A stretch of 64,000 nt of DNA, taken from NCBI RefSeq assembly GCF_014174255.1, contig NZ_JABEQJ010000009.1, positions 85,169 to 149,168 on the forward strand, in the 5' to 3' direction. A program made the translations under genes and the position numbers. This document shows, piece after piece, positions 59,053 through 64,000 of the stretch. The stretch comes from Gluconacetobacter sacchari. Its GTDB lineage: Bacteria > Pseudomonadota > Alphaproteobacteria > Acetobacterales > Acetobacteraceae. The first letter of the stretch is position 1. Each line of letters begins with the position of its first letter. The notes under the pieces were generated by a model. The model worked only from the letters and a program-made list of their open reading frames with translations. It was not told the DNA's origin and made no database searches.

Positions 59053-60675
59053 ATGAGCGACGATGTGAAGACCGCCGGTTCCACCCCGATCCAGCCCCAG
59101 GATACGACGACGCTCGACGCCGCGCTGCATCAGGATCGGATTCTCATCCTGGATTTCGGCAGCCAGGTCACACAGTTGATCGCGCGGCGCGTGCGCGAAA
59201 GCGGCGTTTATTGCGAAATCTGGCCGTTTTCCAGCGACGAGGCGCGGATCCGTACCTTCGCGCCGCGTGGCATCATCCTGTCGGGCGGCCCGGCCAGCGT
59301 GCTGGACGAAGGCGCGCCGCGCATTCCCGATGTCGTATTTGCCCTGAATGTGCCGGTGCTGGGTATCTGCTACGGCCAGCAGGCGATGTGTCTCCAACTG
59401 GGCGGCGAGGTCGAGACGCACGCGCATCGCGAATTCGGCCGGGCGCATGTCGACATCATCGACGATTGCGCGCTGTTCCGCGGCACCTGGGCGCGGGGCG
59501 GGCGCGAGCAGGTATGGATGAGCCATGGCGACCGGGTAACGAAACTGCCGCCCGGTTTTCGCGCCGTGGCGGTCAGCGAGGGCGCGCCCTATGCCATCAT
59601 CGCGGACGAGGGGCGGCGCCTGTACGGCGTGCAGTTCCATCCCGAAGTGGTGCATACGCCGCATGGTGCGGCCCTGCTGCGCAATTTCACCCATGGCGTG
59701 GCGGGCTGCCAGGGCAATTGGACCATGGCCGGCTTCCGCGACATGGAAATCGCCCGTATCCGCCAGCAGGTCGGGTCGGGCCGAGTGATCTGCGGCCTGT
59801 CGGGTGGCGTTGATTCCTCGGTGGCGGCGGTGCTGATCCACGAGGCGATCGGTGACCAGTTGACCTGCATCTTCGTCGATCCCGGCATCCTGCGGGCCGG
59901 CGAGGCCGAGGAGGTGGTGAAGACATTCCGTGGCCGCTTCAACATCAAGCTGATCCACCGCGATGCGTCGGACCTGTTCCTGTCCGCCCTGGAAGGGGTG
60001 ACGGACCCGGAGGTGAAGCGCAAGACCATAGGCCGGTTGTTCGTCGAGGTGTTCGAGGAAGAGGCTGCGAAGCTGGGCGGCGCGGATTTCCTCGCCCAGG
60101 GCACGCTGTATCCGGACGTGATCGAAAGCGTCAGCTTCACCGGCGGCCCGTCGGTGACGATCAAGTCGCATCATAATGTCGGCGGCCTGCCGGAACGGAT
60201 GAAGATGCAACTGGTCGAGCCGCTGCGCGAACTGTTCAAGGACGAGGTCCGCGAACTGGGCCGCGAACTGGGCCTTCCCGAGGCCATTGTCGGGCGTCAT
60301 CCATTTCCCGGTCCGGGCCTGGCCATCCGCATTCCCGGTGCGATCGATCGCGACAAGCTGGCGCTGCTGCGTCAGGTCGATACGGTCTTCCTGGAGGAAA
60401 TCCGTGGTGCCGGCCTGTATGATGCGATCTGGCAGGCCTTCGCGGTTCTGCTGCCGGTCCGCACGGTTGGCGTGATGGGCGACGGCCGCACCTACGACTA
60501 TGCCTGCGCCCTGCGTGCCGTCACCAGTACCGATGGCATGACGGCCGACGTCTATCCCTTCGATATCGGCTTCCTGAACCGTGTCGCCAGCCGCATCGTC
60601 AACGAGGTGCGCGGCATCAATCGCGTGACCTACGACATCACCTCGAAGCCGCCCGGAACGATTGAGTGGGAGTGA
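59053..60675 (+). CDS. guaA: GMP synthase (glutamine-hydrolysing)
   Basis: A 540-residue two-domain enzyme converting XMP to GMP. The glutaminase domain has [17 protein letters not shown] (Cys nucleophile) and [16 protein letters not shown] (His-x-Glu); the ATP pyrophosphatase has [20 protein letters not shown]. The dimerisation end, [19 protein letters not shown], is complete. ATG 59053 is chosen. The integrase gene 219 bp downstream marks the 3' end as an integration site that restores the reading frame. Confidence 0.97.
   Translation: MSDDVKTAGSTPIQPQDTTTLDAALHQDRILILDFGSQVTQLIARRVRESGVYCEIWPFSSDEARIRTFAPRGIILSGGPASVLDEGAPRIPDVVFALNVPVLGICYGQQAMCLQLGGEVETHAHREFGRAHVDIIDDCALFRGTWARGGREQVWMSHGDRVTKLPPGFRAVAVSEGAPYAIIADEGRRLYGVQFHPEVVHTPHGAALLRNFTHGVAGCQGNWTMAGFRDMEIARIRQQVGSGRVICGLSGGVDSSVAAVLIHEAIGDQLTCIFVDPGILRAGEAEEVVKTFRGRFNIKLIHRDASDLFLSALEGVTDPEVKRKTIGRLFVEVFEEEAAKLGGADFLAQGTLYPDVIESVSFTGGPSVTIKSHHNVGGLPERMKMQLVEPLRELFKDEVRELGRELGLPEAIVGRHPFPGPGLAIRIPGAIDRDKLALLRQVDTVFLEEIRGAGLYDAIWQAFAVLLPVRTVGVMGDGRTYDYACALRAVTSTDGMTADVYPFDIGFLNRVASRIVNEVRGINRVTYDITSKPPGTIEWE
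60655..60675 (+). other. Putative attachment site at guaA 3' end
   Basis: The last codons of guaA (encoding the terminal ...GTIEWE and stop) are a frequent integration site for tyrosine-integrase islands. The integrase and mobile genes directly follow. The other attachment copy would lie beyond the window, so the core is unproven. Confidence 0.5.
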
Positions 60676-60800
60676 TCTAGGGTCGTTTCAGACCATCTCG
60701 CGCCGTGCCGATAATTGCACGATGTCTTTGACGAACAAGGATTATTTTTCCTAACCCGTATCTCTGCGTATCACCCCGGCCTGGCCGGTTTGTTGGTACT

Positions 60801-60866
60801 GGTGATGGTATCGCGCAGGATGGTCGAGAAACGGGCTTCCGATACCATCAAGCCCTTTTGATGGTA
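60801..60866. repeat. Three GATGGTAT copies ahead of the integrase
   Basis: GTGATGGTATCG at 60801-60812 is repeated inverted as CGATACCATC at 60839-60848, and ATACCATCAA (60841-60850) forms a perfect 10-bp dyad with TTGATGGTAT (60857-60866) across a 6-bp spacer. These may be integrase arm sites or an operator for int; 28 bp separate the dyad from the int ATG. Confidence 0.65.
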
Positions 60867-60894
60867 TTGTCCGCCCTCGACCGGATGCGGATTC

Positions 60895-62244
60895 ATGGGG
60901 CAACTCACTGATAAAGAACTGAAAAACCTCAAGCCGAGAACCAGGCTCTACAAGGTGGCGGACCGCGACGGGATGTTCGCGGCCGTCACGCCGACCGGCA
61001 TTATCTCTTTCCGTTATCATTACCGGGTGAACGGGCGGCAGGAGGTCTTGACCATCGGCCGCTATAGTGCCGAGGCGGCGCGCAAGCTGACGCGGGCGCC
61101 CGAGGCTCTGGATTACGGAATGGACGTATCGCTTGCCGAGGCGAGGGCGCTGCTGGCCCGCGCGCGCCGTCAGGTCGAGCGGGGCGATTCGCCGTCGAGA
61201 GCCAAGGCGGAGAAACGCACCGCGTCGATCGAGGCGTTGACCTTCGGCGGATGGGCGGAAACGTATTTCAGGCACAAGGCCGATCCGAAATCCGGGGCCG
61301 AGAGACTGGCTGACAGCACGCTGGCAATGCGCCGATCCGTCTATGACCGCGCCATTGCGGGCGCGTTGGCGAAGCTCAAGCTGGCGGAGGTGACGCCGCA
61401 GCGCCTCAAATCTCTTTGCGACGAGGTGAAGGAGAAGCGCGGGCCGGCCGTCGCCGTGCATGTGCGGGAGGTCGTGTTGCTCGTATTCCGCCATGCTCAA
61501 GGAAGCGGGCTGGATATAAGCAATCCCGCCGAGCAGATTCGCACCAGCGCGATCGCTACGTTCGAGCCGCGCGACCGCGCCTTGTCGCCGTCCGAAATTC
61601 GTATGGCTCTGGCGGCTCTGGATCATGTGGCGGCAGCGCCCACGCTGCGCCAGGCTGTGAGGTTCGTCCTGCTGACCGGCGTTCGCAAGTCGGAGTTCAT
61701 TGACGCGACATGGAAGGAGATCGACTTCTCCGCCGCGCGGTGGAACATTCCGGGCGCGCGCATGAAGGCGGGCAAGCCACATGTCGTCCCGCTGAGCGAT
61801 CAGGCACTCGACATTCTGACGGCGTTCCGCACCATGTTCGGCACCAGCCGATATTTGCACCCTGGCCGGTATGACGGCGAAACACCCATCAGCAACGCCA
61901 CGCTCAATCGTGTGCTCGATACGGTGGTCGAGCGCATCCGGCAGGATAACCCGGATTTTCAGAGCTTCGGCGTTCACGACCTGCGCCGCACGTTCTCGAC
62001 AGGGCTGAACCGCGCCAAGTTCGACGATCGCTGGATCGAGATGAGCCTCGCCCACGCGCCCCGGAACCGGATCGCGGCCGTCTATAACGTGAACCGCTAT
62101 CTCACGGAGCGGAGGATCATGCTTCAGTGCTGGGCGGATATGCTCGACGTTTGGATGAAGGGGGAATCCGCGAAGGATCTGATCGCCGACGCGAAAAAGC
62201 GCGCCGCCGAGGTTCATGACGACGAGCTGGATGACGATCTCTGA
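60895..62244 (+). CDS. Tyrosine integrase (P4/DUF4102 type)
   Basis: A 449-residue site-specific recombinase. The N-terminal DUF4102 arm-binding domain (GMFAAVTPTGIISFRYHYRVNG) is followed by catalytic residues: FVLLTGVRKSEFIDATW (Arg), VHDLRRTFSTGLNR (His-x-x-Arg) and MSLAHAPRNRIAAVYN (His/Tyr). The Lys lies in MKAGKPHVVPLS. It integrates the island at guaA. ATG 60895 is chosen. The C-terminal acidic tail (HDDELDDDL) is unusual but not disqualifying. Confidence 0.94.
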   Translation: MGQLTDKELKNLKPRTRLYKVADRDGMFAAVTPTGIISFRYHYRVNGRQEVLTIGRYSAEAARKLTRAPEALDYGMDVSLAEARALLARARRQVERGDSPSRAKAEKRTASIEALTFGGWAETYFRHKADPKSGAERLADSTLAMRRSVYDRAIAGALAKLKLAEVTPQRLKSLCDEVKEKRGPAVAVHVREVVLLVFRHAQGSGLDISNPAEQIRTSAIATFEPRDRALSPSEIRMALAALDHVAAAPTLRQAVRFVLLTGVRKSEFIDATWKEIDFSAARWNIPGARMKAGKPHVVPLSDQALDILTAFRTMFGTSRYLHPGRYDGETPISNATLNRVLDTVVERIRQDNPDFQSFGVHDLRRTFSTGLNRAKFDDRWIEMSLAHAPRNRIAAVYNVNRYLTERRIMLQCWADMLDVWMKGESAKDLIADAKKRAAEVHDDELDDDL

Positions 62245-62252
62245 ATGATCGG

Positions 62253-62459
62253 TCAAGGCCCACCGTGGGTGGGTCTCCATTTCACGGGATCGGCGACCCA
62301 TCGGTCGATGTCGGATTCGTGCCATCCCGCGCCGTTGATGCTGATTCGGATCTGGGACGGAAAGGTGCCCTCGGCGATCTTTCGGTAGATCGTGGAGCGG
62401 GACAGGCCGGTTCGGGCGAGGACGGATTTCAGGCGGACGATACGCTCTGGCGTGGACAT
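62253..62459 (-). CDS. AlpA-family excision/regulatory protein
   Basis: A 68-residue MerR-like winged-helix protein of the AlpA family: IVRLKSVLARTGLSRSTIYRKI is the HTH and HESDIDRWVADPVKW the second half. It would regulate or direct excision by the adjacent integrase. ATG 62459 is favoured over the longer 62531 start. Confidence 0.85.
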   Translation of the reverse strand: MSTPERIVRLKSVLARTGLSRSTIYRKIAEGTFPSQIRISINGAGWHESDIDRWVADPVKWRPTHGGP

Positions 62460-62585
62460 GGTTGTGCTGCCTTCTGCCGGGATTTTTTGGGCTTCCGACA
62501 CAGGACAGAATAAAGATTTCTCGTTATGCAACAGATATTTAAGGTCGTAGGGTTCTAGCGTGTAATCGGCGGTAAAAGGGTAGGA

Positions 62586-63459
62586 TCAGAGCCCGAGGCC
62601 GCGTTCCCTGCCGAGGTCGAGACCGTGATTGAAGGCCAGTTCCTGCCCGAGTCGGCGGCCCGATTCGATGGCGATGCCGAGAGCCTGCTTGCGGTTAGCA
62701 AGGATGGATTCGAGCTGCGGGTCGCGTTCGAGGCTTTTGGCTATATCGCCCATCGCTTTCTGCGTGGCCTTGTAGCCGGACATGTCGCCTGCCTGATATT
62801 GGCGAAGGCTTGTCCGTTCCAGACCCTGCCAGCGTTCGACGAAGCGATCCGCGCGCTGGCGATCGGTGCGGAGTTCGGTTTCGATTTGCAGGGCGCGGAT
62901 GGCGTTGTTGACCCGACTGCTCGCGGCCTCCACAGCCAGTTCCGGGTTTTTCTTATAGGCGGCTTCGGCGTCGTGCGAGCCGTAAGGCCGCACCGCCTCG
63001 AATTCCTTGCGCGCGTCGCGCAGTTCCGTCACCTGTTCCGGGTTGGCCTTGCCGCCGCGTTCCTGCGCCTCGAAGATCGCATCGACCGCGCGGGCATGGC
63101 GGATGAGCGCGCGGGTGCGCGCGCGACGCAACACCGCTTCCGGGTCGTCTGTCGCTCTTCTTTCCGGCGTCGCTCTTTCCGGCCCCTGCCCGCCAACGGC
63201 GGGCAGGCTCGGCCCGTCGAAGAGGGTACGAACCTTCTCCGGGACGATCTTGCGCGTGATCTCGGCAACGCGCTCGCGGAAGGTGATGCCGCGCCGTTCG
63301 GCAAAATCCCGCGTGGGCTCATAATCGGAGGCCATGTCCTTCGCCCGGTCGCGCGACAGCGTGCGGGCCAAGCGGTTTTCATCGGTGAAGTCGTCATGGC
63401 CGTAATGCAGGCTTATCGCGTCGCGGTGGCGCGAGAGGGTCTCCCGCCTCCCGGTTTTT
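62586..63459 (-). pseudogene. Truncated Ti-type conjugal relaxase (TraA C-terminal part)
   Basis: The frame encodes the C-terminal third of a TraA/MobA relaxase: LARTLSRDRAKDMASDYEPT and FAERRGITFRERVAEITRKIVPEKV match the family. The nicking and helicase domains are missing. Upstream of about 63459 the DNA belongs to an IS3-family element, whose insertion or adjacent deletion removed the 5' part. An open frame continues 29 codons into the IS sequence. Confidence 0.8.
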
Positions 63460-63503
63460 TGAGACACCCGATAAACACGTGAGACATGTGCGGAGGTGTC
63501 ACG

Positions 63504-63848
63504 ATGAGGAACGACCTGAAGAACGACGCGAAACGACCGGGGCATGGTGGACGGATGTCACGCCGCCGCAAGAAGGAGGCCGTGCTTCGTCTGCTGCGCG
63601 GTGAGGACCTGGAGATGGTCTCGCGCGAAGTGGGCGTGACGGCTGCGACCCTGAGCGGATGGCAGGACGCCTTCCTTTCCGGGGGCGAAGCCAGTCTTGC
63701 GACACGTCAGACCGACGGCGAGACGCTGGAGAGCGATCGCCTCAAGGCAAAGCTCGGCGAGGTCATGATCGAGCGTGAACTGCTGCGTGAAAAGATCGCG
63801 GCCATGGAGGCGGACCGCCCTTTGGCCCGCAGGAGGCTGCGACCATGA
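63504..63848 (+). CDS. IS3-family transposase OrfA
   Basis: A 114-residue helix-turn-helix protein: SRRRKKEAVLRLLRGEDLEM and VSREVGVTAATLSGWQDAFL, followed by a leucine-zipper-like coiled coil (LKAKLGEVMIERELLREKIAAMEAD). GGAGGT lies 6 nt upstream of the ATG 63504. It overlaps OrfB by ATGA, so translational coupling rather than frameshifting may link them. Confidence 0.9.
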   Translation: MRNDLKNDAKRPGHGGRMSRRRKKEAVLRLLRGEDLEMVSREVGVTAATLSGWQDAFLSGGEASLATRQTDGETLESDRLKAKLGEVMIERELLREKIAAMEADRPLARRRLRP

Positions 63849-64000
63849 GCGCGGCGGTCTCCCCGTCCTCCGGTCGCCCCTATGGTTTGGCGGCGGTCTG
63901 CCGGGTCTGGAACATCAGCCGGGCGACGCTCTATCGGCACAGGACACCTGTGGCGGCGAGAGCGGAGCCACGGCGGCGCGGTCCGATCGGCCCCATGCCG
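63845..64000 (+). CDS. IS3-family transposase OrfB (partial)
   Basis: The first 52 residues of the DDE transposase are visible (RPYGLAAVCRVWNISRATLY; RHRTPVAARAEP), matching the helix-turn-helix leader of this clade. The catalytic domain lies beyond the window. Confidence 0.85.
   Translation, partial: MSAAVSPSSGRPYGLAAVCRVWNISRATLYRHRTPVAARAEPRRRGPIGPMP

Larger units (their letters stand above)
60676..64000. mobile_element. Integrated genomic island at guaA (start; runs off window)
   Basis: Begins directly after guaA. It contains three GATGGTAT-type sites, a tyrosine integrase, an AlpA-like regulator, a broken Ti-type conjugal relaxase and an IS3-family element. The truncation of the relaxase suggests decay or a mosaic element. 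Extent to the right is unknown. Confidence 0.75.
63460..64000 (+). mobile_element. IS3-family insertion sequence (left part)
   Basis: Starts near 63460, where the relaxase homology stops. TGAGACA occurs at 63460-63466 and 63480-63486 as a short direct repeat. Two overlapping transposase genes follow. The right end is out of window, so terminal repeats cannot be compared. Confidence 0.75.

Noticed and set aside
62625..63482. 285-residue frame antisense to the relaxase fragment
   Set aside because: No motifs; relaxase similarity is on the other strand.

Overview
The window is GC-rich, densely packed alphaproteobacterial chromosome. An acetic acid bacterium (Acetobacteraceae) is the best guess. 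This is inference, resting on a secreted alpha-amino-acid ester hydrolase of the Acetobacter type, a MucR regulator, the LysR-trxB pairing, glnK-amtB and many TonB receptors. No rRNA, tRNA or CRISPR array was recognised. Most of the window is ordinary chromosome; the last 3.3 kb is the start of an integrated mobile element.

Layout. 1-6.1 kb: a partial ClC chloride transporter, two adjacent cation-diffusion-facilitator exporters, an FAD-dependent dehydrogenase and a Tat-exported acid-phosphatase-like enzyme. 6.3-10.7 kb: a TonB-dependent receptor convergent with an MFS transporter, then a LOG-family protein. 10.8-15.9 kb: small regulator/enzyme units (TetR and a flavin monooxygenase with twin operators; SnoaL-like, DUF2239 and GIY-YIG proteins around a duplicated CCCGGGT site; ArsR and an Old Yellow Enzyme). 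16-21.3 kb: an iron block with a His-rich PadR regulator behind a perfect 17-bp dyad, a siderophore-interacting ferric reductase, a Yellow/MRJP-like protein and a siderophore receptor whose promoter carries a Fur box. 21.3-26.6 kb: priA, divergent xerC-pip and an aspartic-protease-like protein. 26.7-30.6 kb: a duplicated-module secreted protein, glnK-amtB with a probable sigma-54 promoter and a terminator, and a UbiH-type hydroxylase. 30.6-39 kb: cysE, a lone A/T-richer gene of uncertain (possibly glycosyltransferase-like) function, an amidohydrolase, a TIGR03862 flavoprotein, a HerA-like ATPase, an AraC remnant, a Fur-family regulator and an unknown gene behind a second Fur-like dyad.

39-49.6 kb: a chemoreceptor, two guanine-deaminase paralogues flanking a FUSC membrane protein, ribokinase, mucR, sppA and ihfB. 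49.6-60.7 kb: two small genes, lysR-trxB, asnC followed by two overlapping membrane glycosyltransferase genes, a NUDIX/receiver pair, the ester hydrolase, a secreted protein and guaA. 60.7-64 kb: an element inserted at the 3' end of guaA, with a tyrosine integrase, an AlpA-type regulator, a truncated Ti-type relaxase and an IS3-family insertion that runs off the window.

Functional themes are metal and iron homeostasis (CDF pumps, PadR/ferric reductase, Fur sites, receptors), nitrogen and purine metabolism (glnK-amtB, guanine deaminases, guaA) and envelope functions. The most notable signals are regulatory palindromes tied to adjacent genes and the guaA-linked island. No clearly new multi-gene system was identified; the two unrecognised genes (31570-32646 and 38081-39034) are the best leads.
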